Positions 16,488 through 24,671 of a stretch of 64,000 bases of DNA are shown here, in pieces. The stretch is from an uncultured Chloroflexota bacterium (GTDB lineage: Bacteria > Chloroflexota > Anaerolineae > Anaerolineales > Anaerolineaceae). The stretch lies in the NCBI GenBank assembly GCA_902791025.1, contig CADATZ010000017.1:1-64000 (forward strand), written 5' to 3'. The notes under the pieces are model-generated. The model did not search any database, was not told the DNA's origin, and saw nothing but the letters and a program-made list of their open reading frames with translations. The translations under genes and the position numbers were made by a program. Every line of letters begins with the position of its first letter. Within the stretch, counting starts at the first letter, position 1.

Positions 16488-16592
16488 CGTTATTATTCAG
16501 AACCCGCAGCGATGCACATGGGGACAGGCACACTTGTGCGGGCTGCGCCGCACAAAATGCCAGTCCCCGCGTGCTCCATTCTGAAGAGTTAC
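16488..16592. repeat. REP/MITE-like palindrome
   Basis: GATGCACATGGGGACAGGCA and CTTGTGCGGGCTGCGCCGCAC core, then CAGTCCCCGCGTGCTC. The outer ends are TTATTCAGAA and TTCTGAAGAGTTAC. It sits upstream of the antitoxin gene. Confidence 0.85.
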
Positions 16593-16600
16593 CTTTATCA

Positions 16601-16647
16601 ATTAAATCCATTTGAGCAGCAATTTCTTGCTGCTCAAAGGATTTAAT
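16601..16647. terminator. Strong inverted repeat between hsp20 and the antitoxin promoter region
   Basis: ATTAAATCC-A-TTTGAGCAGCAA, loop TTTC, TTGCTGCTCAAA-GGATTTAAT: a stem of about 21 pairs with one bulge. It lies 28 bases after the hsp20 stop. There is no clean U-tract, so it may be a barrier or processing hairpin instead. Confidence 0.5.
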
Positions 16648-16674
16648 AAAAACAATGGTTAGGAGGTGTGTATG

Positions 16675-17130
16675 TCAGTCGCTGATTTTCACAGGGATCG
16701 ACTTCGGCTTTACCTCTTCTGCCTTCGGCAGGGTCAGAAGAAGCACGCCATTCTTATATTCCGCTTCGGCATTTTCTGCCTGGACTTCGGAAGGAAGCCG
16801 CACAGAGCGGTAATAAGTGCAGTGTTTGTGTTCGCGGACGAGCCATTTTCCGTTTTCGCCTTCTTTTTCCTCGTCTTCTTTGGTTTCACCCTTGACTGTC
16901 AGGACGCCATCGGTGATGGAAATGTCCAGATTGTCCTTGTCGATGCCGGGCATCGTGAGCTTCACTTCGTAAGCATTTTCGGTTTCTTTCATATCCATCC
17001 GCGGGGCGTATTCACCTTTATCGGACGCGGCATCGGTAAATTCACTGTTGAAAAGGGCATTGACCAGGCTGTTCATGGTGTCCTGCATACTGAGATAGCT
17101 TCTGTTCGGGTTGTAACGTACAAGTGTCAT
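16675..17130 (-). CDS. Hsp20-family small heat shock protein
   Basis: The protein has 151 residues from ATG 17130, behind GGAGGATATT. It is an ATP-independent holdase chaperone that keeps unfolded proteins soluble in the cytoplasm. The alpha-crystallin domain covers about residues 40-145: APRMDMKETENAYEVKLTMPG, then GVLTVKGE, then RSVRLPSEVQAENAEAEYKNGVLLLTLPK with the A-x-x-x-N-GVL motif. The C-terminal KSIPVKI matches the IxI/V anchor. It stands alone. No CIRCE or ROSE element is visible upstream. Confidence 0.95.
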   Translation of the reverse strand: MTLVRYNPNRSYLSMQDTMNSLVNALFNSEFTDAASDKGEYAPRMDMKETENAYEVKLTMPGIDKDNLDISITDGVLTVKGETKEDEEKEGENGKWLVREHKHCTYYRSVRLPSEVQAENAEAEYKNGVLLLTLPKAEEVKPKSIPVKISD

Positions 17131-17220
17131 AATATCCTCCAATTTTTCGTAATCGCCTTCCGGCTGCTTATTTTTTTGTTTCCCGTGAGATTCTCTCTCA
17201 TCGGCTTATGTTGTAAATAA

Positions 17221-17255
17221 TAAATCGCAAATGTAAGATTTACACTTGCGATTTA
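17221..17255 (-). terminator. Hairpin after the response regulator gene
   Basis: TAAATCGCAAGTGTAA, loop, TTACATTTGCGATTTA on the minus strand, followed by an AT-rich stretch (TTATTTAC). Stem of 16 positions with one mismatch, 34 bases beyond the stop. Confidence 0.6.
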
Positions 17256-17288
17256 TCAGAAGCGCATCAGCAAAAAATTAACAAAATA

Positions 17289-18023
17289 TCAATGCCCGGC
17301 ATTCTTTCGTTTGTAATCCACGAAACGGTAACCAACACCCCGTTCGGTCAGGATATATTCCGGATTGGTGGGGTCCTTTTCCAGCTTCTGCCGCAGATAA
17401 TTGATATAAAGCCGCACATAATGTGTTTCGTCGCGGTACTCATACCCCCAGACCTTCGTGAGCAGCTGGTCATAGGTCATCACCCATCCGGCATTCTGCA
17501 CCAGATGATAGAGCAGCCGATATTCCGTTGGGCGGAGCTTCACCAGTTCACCCTCGACCCAAACTTCGCGTTTACCGAAATCAATCTTCAGCCGGTCGTC
17601 CACCTGGATCACATCCTCACCGCCGCCGGAAGCTGAACCTTCCGTCCGCCGCAGGACAGCCTTTACACGGCTCATCAGTTCACGGGGACTGAAGGGCTTG
17701 GTCACATAGTCATCGGCGCCAAGCTCAAGCCCGCGGATACGATCTTCCTCTTCACTTTTTGCCGTCAGCATAATGACCGGCACCTGGCTGATTTCTCGCA
17801 GGATCTGCAGTGTCTCATACCCGTCAAGCCCGGGCATCATCACGTCCAGGATCACCAGGTTCGGCATCCTTGAGCGGACCATATCCAGTGCCTGCTGACC
17901 TGAATTAGCTTCTATTACTTCGTATCCGTCATGTTCAAGATTCATGCGGATCATCCGTGCGATGCGGGTCTCATCATCGACCACTAAAATCAAATATCTC
18001 TTCGGACCAGAATTTTCTACCAT
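17289..18023 (-). CDS. OmpR/PhoB-family response regulator (orphan)
   Basis: The protein has 244 residues from ATG 18023 (GGAAGG upstream). The receiver domain has the acidic pair in VVDDE, the phospho-acceptor Asp in [10 protein letters not shown], Thr in IMLTAK and Lys in [10 protein letters not shown]. The C-terminal winged helix is complete: [18 protein letters not shown], then [28 protein letters not shown], then GVGYRF. No histidine kinase gene is adjacent, so its partner must be elsewhere. The SH3b protein gene lies upstream on the same strand, separated by a heptamer array that runs right up to the ribosome site. Confidence 0.95.
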   Translation of the reverse strand: MVENSGPKRYLILVVDDETRIARMIRMNLEHDGYEVIEANSGQQALDMVRSRMPNLVILDVMMPGLDGYETLQILREISQVPVIMLTAKSEEEDRIRGLELGADDYVTKPFSPRELMSRVKAVLRRTEGSASGGGEDVIQVDDRLKIDFGKREVWVEGELVKLRPTEYRLLYHLVQNAGWVMTYDQLLTKVWGYEYRDETHYVRLYINYLRQKLEKDPTNPEYILTERGVGYRFVDYKRKNAGH

Positions 18024-18081
18024 GTTACCTTCCAACTTCCAACTTATAACTTCCAACTTACAACTTATAACTTATAACTTT
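18024..18081. repeat. Heptamer array, AAGTTNN type
   Basis: Eight or so consecutive 7-mers (AAGTTGG, AAGTTAT, AAGTTGT on the minus strand) fill nearly the whole spacer between the SH3b gene and the response regulator. The response regulator's Shine-Dalgarno (GGAAGG) is formed by the last unit. Confidence 0.85.
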
Positions 18082-18564
18082 CTACCTCACTGCCCGCAGG
18101 AAATTCGAGGCAGCCCAGCCGCTGCGGTCCGGATCATTTACGGATTCCAGCTTCCACCAGATATAATCATTGCGGGAATCCGGACCGTCAATAATTTTAA
18201 ACCGTTCACCCTCCTGAGCAACAAAATTCAGATACCCACCGGTACCCGGCTGCGGACGTACGCTCAGCCCGGTGCTGCCGGTATCATAAACCTCAACAAC
18301 AGTTCCGACGGAAAGTCCATCTTCCGAAACATAATGGATCTCAAGCGTCTGAGGAACTTTTGTGGCATAAACCGTCGGCGTCAGTGTCGGTGCGGGGATA
18401 ACGGTCAGCAATGCACGGGCATTTTCATCCGCTCCGCTGCCGCGGTTTACCGGCAGGCGAACAGCAAAGAAAAAGAATAACCCGACAAAAACCATCATGC
18501 CCAACACAAGAATCGTCAGACAGGAGGTAAGGCTGATTATACGAGGCTGATCATCATGATTCAT
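18082..18564 (-). CDS. Membrane-anchored SH3b-domain protein
   Basis: The protein has 160 residues from ATG 18564. One N-terminal TM segment lies at about 12-35 (LTILVLGMMVFVGLFFFFAV), followed by a P/T-rich linker (TVIPAPTLTPTVYATKVP) and a bacterial SH3-like domain (LSVRPQPGTGGYLNFVAQEGERFKIIDGP, then YIWWKLESVNDPDRSGWAASNFLRAV). SH3b domains outside the membrane usually bind cell-wall material or peptide ligands. No catalytic domain is attached, so it may be a wall-binding sensor or anchor. The promoter is so close that the message should be almost leaderless. Confidence 0.8.
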   Translation of the reverse strand: MNHDDQPRIISLTSCLTILVLGMMVFVGLFFFFAVRLPVNRGSGADENARALLTVIPAPTLTPTVYATKVPQTLEIHYVSEDGLSVGTVVEVYDTGSTGLSVRPQPGTGGYLNFVAQEGERFKIIDGPDSRNDYIWWKLESVNDPDRSGWAASNFLRAVR

Positions 18565-18572
18565 ACAGCACA

Positions 18573-18602
18573 ATTATAATCGGTTTCACGAACTATTCTC
18601 AA
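18573..18602 (-). promoter_or_regulatory. Promoter of the SH3b gene
   Basis: TTGAGA (18597-18602), 18-base spacer, TATAAT (18573-18578) on the minus strand. Initiation about seven bases on would fall 1-3 bases before the ATG at 18564, so no Shine-Dalgarno is transcribed. Confidence 0.6.
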
Positions 18603-18666
18603 ATTGTTACCATACACGGTGAAGAAACACCGGGCCAGACAGCGGCAGCTTGACTCTTCAGGACGA

Positions 18667-18729
18667 AGCACATGGGGACTGGCAACTTGTGTCGCGAAGC
18701 CGACACGAGAGTGCCTGTCCCCATGTGCG
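18667..18729. repeat. REP-like palindrome, divergent copy
   Basis: GCACATGGGGACTGGCAACT, loop TGTGTCGCGAAGCCGACACG, then GTGCCTGTCCCCATGTGC. This is a nearly complete single copy of the dispersed family. Confidence 0.9.
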
Positions 18730-18821
18730 AAAGAATTTATCATTTTTTACGAAATCGTCAGAAATCTGTGGTAGTATTTTATAATCTTATAAAATTTTAC
18801 GATGGCATAAGGACGCGCAGG

Positions 18822-18959
18822 ATGAAAGGAACGAAACGCTTGTACGAAAACGATCAGAACTTCACTGAAGTTTTTCACGCCTGCGCTCTTGACGGAACTC
18901 ATCAGGCTCAGCATCATATCTGTAATGCTGTCCAAATGCTTATGGCTGTAATGAAGTAA
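18822..18959 (+). CDS. 45-residue orphan small protein, tentative
   Basis: This short frame (MKGTKRLYENDQNFTEVFHA, then a His/Gln/Met-rich end QAQHHICNAVQMLMAVMK) lies between a TATAAT-like box near 18779 and a strong intrinsic terminator at 18978. An AGG stands close to the ATG. The layout looks like its own short transcription unit. It is not recognised. A small RNA with no coding role is the main alternative. A larger frame on the opposite strand looks spurious. Confidence 0.4.
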   Translation: MKGTKRLYENDQNFTEVFHACALDGTHQAQHHICNAVQMLMAVMK

Positions 18960-18977
18960 TATTGAAATAAAGTCTGG

Positions 18978-19008
18978 AAAGACCGGGAAAAACCATCCCG
19001 GTCTTTTT
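18978..19008 (+). terminator. Intrinsic terminator
   Basis: AAAGACCGGGA, loop AAAACCA, TCCCGGTCTTT, then a T-run. It is a classic plus-strand terminator before the HAD gene and shows that something upstream is transcribed. Confidence 0.85.
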
Positions 19009-19032
19009 GCACTTTTGATTGCAAGAGGGAAT

Positions 19033-19731
19033 ATGTTGAAATTTGACGCATTATTTTTTGACATGGACGGGACACTGGTGGAAAATGGCGTCCTGATGCC
19101 GGGTGCCTTCCAGCAGGGATTCGCTAATCAGGGACTGAAAATCGAAACCACACCCTGGAAAGCCAGCGGATGCACCGACTGGGAAGTGATGGACCGCTAT
19201 CTTTCAGAATTCCCGGAATTGACCGTGGAACAAAAGGAAGAACTGAAAGAAAAAATCGCCCCGGATGTCAAAAAGATCGTCATCGAACGGGTGAAGCAGC
19301 AGGGATTGAAAGCACTTCCCGGCGTACAGAACCTCATCGACACACTGGTCAAGCTCAACATCACTCCCGGACTGCTGACCGGCAACATGGAAGAGATCGT
19401 CGGCCCGAAGCTCGAAGCAGCCGGATTGGATCGTAAAGACTTCCCTTACGGCGGATTCGGCGACTATTGTCCGAAGCGGGTTGATGCCGCCAACAAGGCT
19501 CTCGCATCTGCTTCTGCCTGGTTGGGTCATCCGATCGCCCCCGCCAGGGCGCTTATTATCGGCGACACCCCGAACGATATCGCCTGTGCCCACGCTGTCG
19601 GGGCAGCGGCTCTGGCCGTCTGCACAGGAAAATTCAGCGAAGAACAGCTGCTGGAACACGATCCGGATTTCATTCTGAAAGATCTGACTGACCCGAACGG
19701 ATTTCTTGAAATCATCGGATATATAAGTTAA
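19033..19731 (+). CDS. HAD-superfamily hydrolase (phosphoglycolate phosphatase-like)
   Basis: The protein has 232 residues from ATG 19033 (AGAGGG upstream). HAD motifs are in order: DMDGTLV (nucleophile Asp and acid/base Asp), LLTGN for the motif II Ser/Thr, a Lys in the cap-core junction, and IIGDTPNDIACAHAVG for the motif III/IV Mg2+ acids. The helical cap lies between residues about 17 and 85. Such proteins dephosphorylate small phosphate esters; the substrate cannot be assigned. It stands 98 bases ahead of rel, with a heptamer array in the gap. Confidence 0.9.
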   Translation: MLKFDALFFDMDGTLVENGVLMPGAFQQGFANQGLKIETTPWKASGCTDWEVMDRYLSEFPELTVEQKEELKEKIAPDVKKIVIERVKQQGLKALPGVQNLIDTLVKLNITPGLLTGNMEEIVGPKLEAAGLDRKDFPYGGFGDYCPKRVDAANKALASASAWLGHPIAPARALIIGDTPNDIACAHAVGAAALAVCTGKFSEEQLLEHDPDFILKDLTDPNGFLEIIGYIS

Positions 19732-19775
19732 AAGTTATAAGTTGGAAGTTATAAGTTGAAAGTTGGAAGTTAACG
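19732..19775. repeat. Heptamer array, AAGTTNN type
   Basis: Six units of AAGTTAT, AAGTTGG, AAGTTGA and AAGTTAA in plus orientation, the same 7-mer family as at 18024-18081 and a short remnant at 13215-13230 but in the opposite orientation to the former. Confidence 0.85.
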
Positions 19776-19829
19776 GTCAGTGCGTCATTAGGATTGAATC
19801 TTTAGACTGAAGACAAAAAGGAGCGGAAT

Positions 19830-22034
19830 ATGCTTTTAGATGACATTTTTGCAAACATACCGGATTCTTACACGCAGGCAGACAAAGACCTGATCGAAAA
19901 AGCATATTATTTTGCGGAAAAAGCCCATGAAGGCCAGAAGCGCGCTTCAGGCGAACCCTACTTCACTCACTGCGTCGCTGTAGCTTTAATCCTATGCGAA
20001 ATGAAAGTACAGAGCATGGTCATCGCCGCCGCACTCCTGCACGACACCGTCGAGGACACGCCGGTCACGACCGAAGACATCAAGCGGGAATTTGGCGAAG
20101 AGATCATGACGCTGGTCGATGGCGTCACCAAGCTGACACACCTGCCCAACACAAACCGCATCGGCGGTCCGGTCAATCCCGGTGAATCGGAGAAAGACCG
20201 GGGGCAGAAACCGCTCAATGAAAATGAGAAAGCCCTGCAAAAGCAGGAATTGAAAAACGCCACACTGCGTAAAACGCTGGTCGCCATGACCAAAGACATC
20301 CGCGTGATGATCATCAAGCTCGCGGACCGTCTTCACAACATGCGCACGCTCAGCTACACCTCCCGCGAAAAACAGGAACGAATCGCCAAAGAAACGCTGG
20401 ACATTTACGCACCGATCGCGAATGTTCTCGGCATCTGGCGCATCAAGTGGGAGCTGGAGGATCTGGCTTTTCGCTATATTCACCCCAATGAATACGCCCA
20501 AATCGCCGAAAACCTGGCAGCCACCCACGCCCTGCGCGAACGGGAAATCAGCGAGATCAAGGAACGGCTGCGGGATATCATGGATGGCGTCCACATCGAA
20601 TGTGAGATCACCGGCCGTCCGAAGCATCTTTATTCCATCTACGGCAAAATGCTCAACCGCAACAAGCCCTTCGAGCTGCTGCGGGACCTGCGCGGCGTCC
20701 GCGTGATCGTCAATACCGTCGCCGACTGCTATGCGGCCCTCGGACAGATCCATACCCACTGGCGTCCCATCCCCAACGAGTTCGATGACTACATTGCCAA
20801 CCCCAAGGACAATTTCTACCAATCCCTCCACACCGCTGTCATGTATGATGACGGCAAACCACTGGAGGTACAGATCCGCACCTTTGAAATGCACCAAAAC
20901 GCGGAATACGGTGTGGCAGCGCACTGGCGTTATAAAGGCTCCGTGAAGGATCCCTCCTTCGAACGGCGTATCGAATGGCTGCGGACCGCGATGGATTGGC
21001 AGCAGGATGTCTCCGACGCCAATGAATTTGTAGAAGGGATGAAGTCCGACGTCTTTGAGAACCGCGTGTACGTTTTCACACCGCACCGGGACATTCTCGA
21101 CCTGCCCGCCGGCTCCACCCCCATCGATTTCGCCTATGCGGTCCATACAGAGGTCGGGCATCGCTGCCGCGGTGCCAAGGTGAACGGGAAAATCGTTCCG
21201 CTGAGCTATATTTTGAAGGACGGCGATCAGGTTTCCGTCACTACCGCCAAACAGGGCGGTCCCAGCCGTGACTGGCTAAACCCGAACACCGGCCTGGTCC
21301 ATACCCAGCGTGCCCGTTCCAAGATCCGTGCCTGGTTCAAATGGCAGGACCGGGAGCAGAACCTCACCCAGGGACGCGACGCACTCCGTCATGAACTTAC
21401 GAGGCTCGGCCTGCAGGATGCCGACCTTTCTGAAATCGCACAGAAACTGGATTACAAGACCGCCGAGGATATGTACGTCGCTATCGGCTGCGGCGATCTT
21501 TCCACGATCCGCGTGGTCAACAAGATCAATGAAGATATCAAAGCCATGAACATGCCGCCGCTGCTGGAACCCCGTCCCAGACCGCAGCACAGCGATTCCG
21601 ACGTAACCGTACTGGGCGTCGGAAACATCTACACGACCTTCGGCAAATGCTGCAACCCGGCACCGGGAGACGACATCATCGGCTACATCACCATCGGGCG
21701 CGGCTGCACGATCCACAAGGTGAACTGTCCGAACATCCAGCGTATCCGCAACACAGAACGCCTCATCAACGTCTCATGGGGCGAACCGAAGCAGGTTTAC
21801 TCTGTGCCCATCACCATCAAAGCCTATGACCGGCAGGGACTTATCAACGACATCACCAACCTGCTGGTTTCCGAGTCCATCAATCTGGAAAACATCAACG
21901 TCAAAACGCAGCATAACTATGTCAATACGGATATCGTCGTGGATGTGCAGGACATTTCCCAGCTGAGCCGCCTGCTCAACAAGCTGGAAGCGCTCCCAAA
22001 TGTAGTGGAAGCCTACCGCAGAAATCCGGGCTAA
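19830..22034 (+). CDS. rel: Bifunctional (p)ppGpp synthetase/hydrolase Rel
   Basis: This 734-residue protein makes and degrades the alarmone (p)ppGpp. The hydrolase domain keeps its metal site (H47, H71-D72 in LLHDTVED, and LADRLHNMRT), so it should be active. The synthetase domain has the RelA/SpoT pattern: DLRGVRVIV, then FDDYIANPKDNFYQSLHT and EVQIRTFEMHQNAEYGVAAHW. TGS (VYVFTPHRDILDLPAGSTPIDFAYAVH) and a C-terminal ACT domain (VPITIKAYDRQGLINDITNLL) follow. The HD domain carries an insertion of about 30 residues after DGVTKL (rich in N, P, E, K), longer than in the common form. It is the only Rel/Spo gene in the window. Confidence 0.97.
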   Translation: MLLDDIFANIPDSYTQADKDLIEKAYYFAEKAHEGQKRASGEPYFTHCVAVALILCEMKVQSMVIAAALLHDTVEDTPVTTEDIKREFGEEIMTLVDGVTKLTHLPNTNRIGGPVNPGESEKDRGQKPLNENEKALQKQELKNATLRKTLVAMTKDIRVMIIKLADRLHNMRTLSYTSREKQERIAKETLDIYAPIANVLGIWRIKWELEDLAFRYIHPNEYAQIAENLAATHALREREISEIKERLRDIMDGVHIECEITGRPKHLYSIYGKMLNRNKPFELLRDLRGVRVIVNTVADCYAALGQIHTHWRPIPNEFDDYIANPKDNFYQSLHTAVMYDDGKPLEVQIRTFEMHQNAEYGVAAHWRYKGSVKDPSFERRIEWLRTAMDWQQDVSDANEFVEGMKSDVFENRVYVFTPHRDILDLPAGSTPIDFAYAVHTEVGHRCRGAKVNGKIVPLSYILKDGDQVSVTTAKQGGPSRDWLNPNTGLVHTQRARSKIRAWFKWQDREQNLTQGRDALRHELTRLGLQDADLSEIAQKLDYKTAEDMYVAIGCGDLSTIRVVNKINEDIKAMNMPPLLEPRPRPQHSDSDVTVLGVGNIYTTFGKCCNPAPGDDIIGYITIGRGCTIHKVNCPNIQRIRNTERLINVSWGEPKQVYSVPITIKAYDRQGLINDITNLLVSESINLENINVKTQHNYVNTDIVVDVQDISQLSRLLNKLEALPNVVEAYRRNPG

Positions 22035-22223
22035 AGGGGTCGGGCCTTCAGGTCCGACTCCGCCGCATTGAATTAGGTTGAACATAACGAAATAACCATC
22101 TGTCGGCAAGATGGAGGGGGTGGAATTTCCAATTTTGACCGGTATCTTTTCAAAAACCTTACATTCAGATTATAATTATAAAAACGCTGGCCAAAAAACT
22201 GACAGTAGGATACAGGGGTTGTC

Positions 22224-23300
22224 GTGAATTTTCTGCTGAATTTCTTTCATCAAAAAGTCCCGAAATCGGGAACTGAGATGCCCGGATATTACCGCAGCGC
22301 TCTGACGATGAGTGAGTTCATTCTGGCTGTATATTTCCTGCTATATGAGATCCTGTTCTTCTGGAGGATCCACAAAATTCAGATCCTCCCCCTTGTCATG
22401 TTTGCGGTGATCCTTCTTGCCTCCCGCAGCACGCAAAAAATGAGCATGCGGATGAATATTGGCATCTATACGATCGTTACCACTGTCTGGTGCGGATGGT
22501 ATATTCATTCCTTCGGCTGGGGGTCCGGCGGGCAGCACCTGTTGATCCCGATGCTGGTTTTCAATTTTTTCAATATCTACTATGCTCCCTGGCTGAAAAT
22601 TATCAACACAGTGGGACTGATCACCTACAGAATGCTGTTGTATGCCTGGACGCTGAATAATCAGCCGGTCATTCTGCCTGACTCGTTAACCAACATCATT
22701 TTCCAGACGATCAACAGCGTGCTGCTGTTCATTATCCTTTCGGTCGATTTTATCATCTTCAGCTCCAGCATTCAGGAAACCGAACGGGAACTGCGTCTAA
22801 ACAACCAGGCGCTGCATAAGGAAGCTGACACAGATCCGCTCACACAGCTGCCCAATCGACGGGCAATGTATGACCGAATCAACGATTTCAGCCGGGATTT
22901 TCCGGAAAGTCCCTTTACTGTTGCAATCGGCGATATCGACTTTTTCAAGAAAGTCAACGACACATACGGTCATCATTGCGGCGACTACACACTCAAACAG
23001 CTTGCCGACCTGTTCCGCAATTCTGCCATAGACAAATACAGCGTCTGCCGCTGGGGCGGAGAGGAATTCTGCTTCTTCCTGCCGGGGAAAAATGTTGATG
23101 AAGCCTGGAACGTGATGTTCGATCTCTGTGAAGCCGTGCGGAAAATGCAGCTCTCCTTCGAGGGACACGAGTTTTCCATCACCATCACCATCGGGCTGGA
23201 AGAGAACGACTTCCGCTCCACCATCGACCAGATTCTTGAAAAGGCAGACAAAAAGCTGTACATGGGCAAAGTTGCCGGCCGCAACAGGGTGGTAATGTAG
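22224..23300 (+). CDS. Membrane-bound diguanylate cyclase (GGDEF)
   Basis: This 358-residue protein starts at GTG 22224. The first 185 residues contain five or six TM segments (EFILAVYFLLYEILFF, ILPLVMFAVILLA, and others). A GGDEF domain follows from about residue 200: DPLTQLPNRRAMYDRI, DIDFFKKVNDTYGHHCGDYTLK, and the active-site loop RWGGEEFCFF. GGEEF is a functional variant, so it should make c-di-GMP. No RxxD inhibitory site is evident upstream of the loop. The sensor part is not a known family to me. The gene stands alone. A possible partner phosphodiesterase is at 50205. Confidence 0.93.
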   Translation: MNFLLNFFHQKVPKSGTEMPGYYRSALTMSEFILAVYFLLYEILFFWRIHKIQILPLVMFAVILLASRSTQKMSMRMNIGIYTIVTTVWCGWYIHSFGWGSGGQHLLIPMLVFNFFNIYYAPWLKIINTVGLITYRMLLYAWTLNNQPVILPDSLTNIIFQTINSVLLFIILSVDFIIFSSSIQETERELRLNNQALHKEADTDPLTQLPNRRAMYDRINDFSRDFPESPFTVAIGDIDFFKKVNDTYGHHCGDYTLKQLADLFRNSAIDKYSVCRWGGEEFCFFLPGKNVDEAWNVMFDLCEAVRKMQLSFEGHEFSITITIGLEENDFRSTIDQILEKADKKLYMGKVAGRNRVVM

Positions 23301-23425
23301 TGAATAGTGAATAGTGAATAATAGAAGAATGAAGAGGTAAGAATGAAGAATTCTCTCTAATCACTAAATTCACCATTCACTATTCATTATTCACTATTCA
23401 CTATTCACTAATTCCCCAATTCCTT
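23301..23425. repeat. Paired heptamer arrays (AGTGAAT / ATTCACT) around a core
   Basis: Left arm: about three units of AGTGAAT. Core: GAAGAATGAAGAGGTAAGAA followed by TTCTCTCTAATCACT. Right arm: about six units of ATTCACT/ATTCATT. The arms are inverted to one another and could fold. The core recurs, inverted, at 26345-26500. Confidence 0.9.
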
Positions 23426-23516
23426 TACATGATTTCATATTTGTTGTAAAATGTGGCAAGTTCCTCCGGATGCTGAAATTTCAATAAAAATTATGTCCGG
23501 GGTAGTGGAGGTTCAA

Positions 23517-23777
23517 ATGGCTACAAAAATTCGCTGCAAGTATTTGGATTGTGCTTTTTTGGATGAGGGGTACTGCATTTCTGCCCAAATCGACCTGGAT
23601 TCCGACAAGGGATGCCTGACCTACCAGTCAAACGATGACCTGCCGCTCGACGAAAATATCGACGAAATCGACAACATCAATGAATGGGAAGACACCGAGG
23701 ATGAAGACATCGATGATGAAAACGATGACGATGATCCCTGGATGGATGAAGAAGACGAAGAAGACGATTACAATTAA
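23517..23777 (+). CDS. Acidic Cys4 protein (DUF1540-like N-terminus)
   Basis: The protein has 86 residues from ATG 23517, behind a strong GGAGGT; a longer frame upstream has no ribosome site. The N-terminal 35 residues hold four cysteines spaced as in DUF1540-type small zinc-binding modules (C-x4-C-x7-C-x13-C: KCKYLDC-like, GYCISAQIDL, GCLTY). The last 45 residues are almost all Asp/Glu (DIDDENDDDDPWMDEEDEED), giving a very acidic tail. It leads a three-gene run with DUF2997 and a radical SAM protein. Its function is unknown; metal binding and protein interaction are guesses from composition. Confidence 0.75.
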   Translation: MATKIRCKYLDCAFLDEGYCISAQIDLDSDKGCLTYQSNDDLPLDENIDEIDNINEWEDTEDEDIDDENDDDDPWMDEEDEEDDYN

Positions 23778-23786
23778 CTGAAGGTG

Positions 23787-23810
23787 ATCAGCGGCTTTAC
23801 TGCCGCTGAT
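23787..23810 (+). other. Intercistronic hairpin
   Basis: ATCAGCGGC, loop TTTACT, GCCGCTGAT: a perfect nine-pair stem between the acidic protein gene and the DUF2997 gene. No T-run follows, so it looks like an RNA-stability or processing element rather than a terminator. Confidence 0.6.
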
Positions 23811-23835
23811 GCTTCGCTTTGCCGGGAAAGTTCGG

Positions 23836-24042
23836 ATGAAAATTGAAGAAATCGAAGTGACCATCGGTGCAGACGGGAAGATCCGGCTGCACACTTTTGG
23901 GTTTACCGGGGAGACCTGTCTGGATGCGACCAAAGATATCGAAAAGCTTCTGGGAAACCAGATCCAGCAGCGCGAGTTCACAAGCGAAGTATACGATCAG
24001 TCCGAACGCAAAACCGCGGAAAAATTGAAAATCCGCCGCTGA
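23836..24042 (+). CDS. DUF2997 family small protein
   Basis: The protein has 68 residues from ATG 23836; an ATG nine codons upstream is possible, but the family start fits MKIEEIEVTIGADGKI. The pattern of an I-x-V-x-I-x-x-DG-K strand, GFTGETCLDATKDIEKLLG and a Thr/Ser-x-x-Y near the end is that of DUF2997. The family often has a conserved Cys (C in GETCLDA) and in other bacteria often occurs with AAA+ and DUF1257 proteins, which are not in this window. The next gene starts five bases later without its own clear ribosome site. Confidence 0.75.
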   Translation: MKIEEIEVTIGADGKIRLHTFGFTGETCLDATKDIEKLLGNQIQQREFTSEVYDQSERKTAEKLKIRR

Positions 24043-24047
24043 CCACA

Positions 24048-24611
24048 ATGAATATCCATATTCATAAACTATTACCAGGAAGTTACGCAAACGGGCCGGG
24101 AAAACGGAATGTCGTCTGGTTACAGGGATGTACACTCCGCTGCCCCGGCTGCTTTAATCCGCTGACGCATGATTCCTCTGCTGGGAAAACCATTACTACA
24201 GAAAAATTATTTACAGAATTAACGACAGTACCCTGTGACGGGGTCACCATCAGCGGAGGAGAACCGTTTCAGCAGCCGGAAGCACTATTGGAACTGCTGA
24301 AGCTGATACGAGAGCAAAGCAGTCTTCCTGTTCTGCTCTTCAGCGGATACAGCTACACGGAATTGACCGATGATCCTGCTTGTTCAGTCTGCCTGCCGCT
24401 GATCGATGCCTTGATCTGCGGACCTTACCGGCAGGATCTTCCACCGGCATATGAGCACTTCTGCTCTTCTTCCAATCAGGAACTTATCCTTCTGTCAGAC
24501 CGTTACAAAAAAGAAGATTTTGGAAACCTGCCCCTCAGTGAATACATCATTGACGGGGAAGGAAATTCTGTTTTGAGTGGAATATGTTTGCATAAATCAG
24601 TGTTTTCTTAA
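24048..24611 (+). CDS. NrdG-like radical SAM protein
   Basis: This 187-residue protein has the cluster motif GCTLRCPGC (C-x3-C-x2-C), GGEPF for SAM binding and a short TIM-like core, close in size to NrdG-type activases and other 4Fe-4S single-cluster proteins. No glycyl-radical enzyme such as NrdD is present nearby. The tight link (five bases) to DUF2997 and the acidic Cys4 protein suggests it modifies or activates something in that cassette instead. An NrdG role with a distant nrdD cannot be excluded. Confidence 0.8.
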   Translation: MNIHIHKLLPGSYANGPGKRNVVWLQGCTLRCPGCFNPLTHDSSAGKTITTEKLFTELTTVPCDGVTISGGEPFQQPEALLELLKLIREQSSLPVLLFSGYSYTELTDDPACSVCLPLIDALICGPYRQDLPPAYEHFCSSSNQELILLSDRYKKEDFGNLPLSEYIIDGEGNSVLSGICLHKSVFS

Positions 24612-24671
24612 CACTTCAAAATTTTTAAGGTAGAATAAATAAAATGAGTCCATATGGGAAGAGAGAGTGCC

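Noticed and set aside
18747..19064. 105-residue minus-strand frame over the small transcription unit
   Set aside because: It runs antisense through a clear plus-strand terminator and has no ribosome site or family resemblance.
20000..21160. 389-residue minus-strand frame within rel
   Set aside because: It is a shadow of rel: high-GC third positions keep the antisense frame open, and rel has all expected motifs.
24048..24611. Firm assignment as the class III ribonucleotide reductase activase NrdG
   Set aside because: The radical SAM motif alone does not prove this; no NrdD is adjacent and the neighbours are DUF2997 and an acidic Cys4 protein. It was left as NrdG-like.
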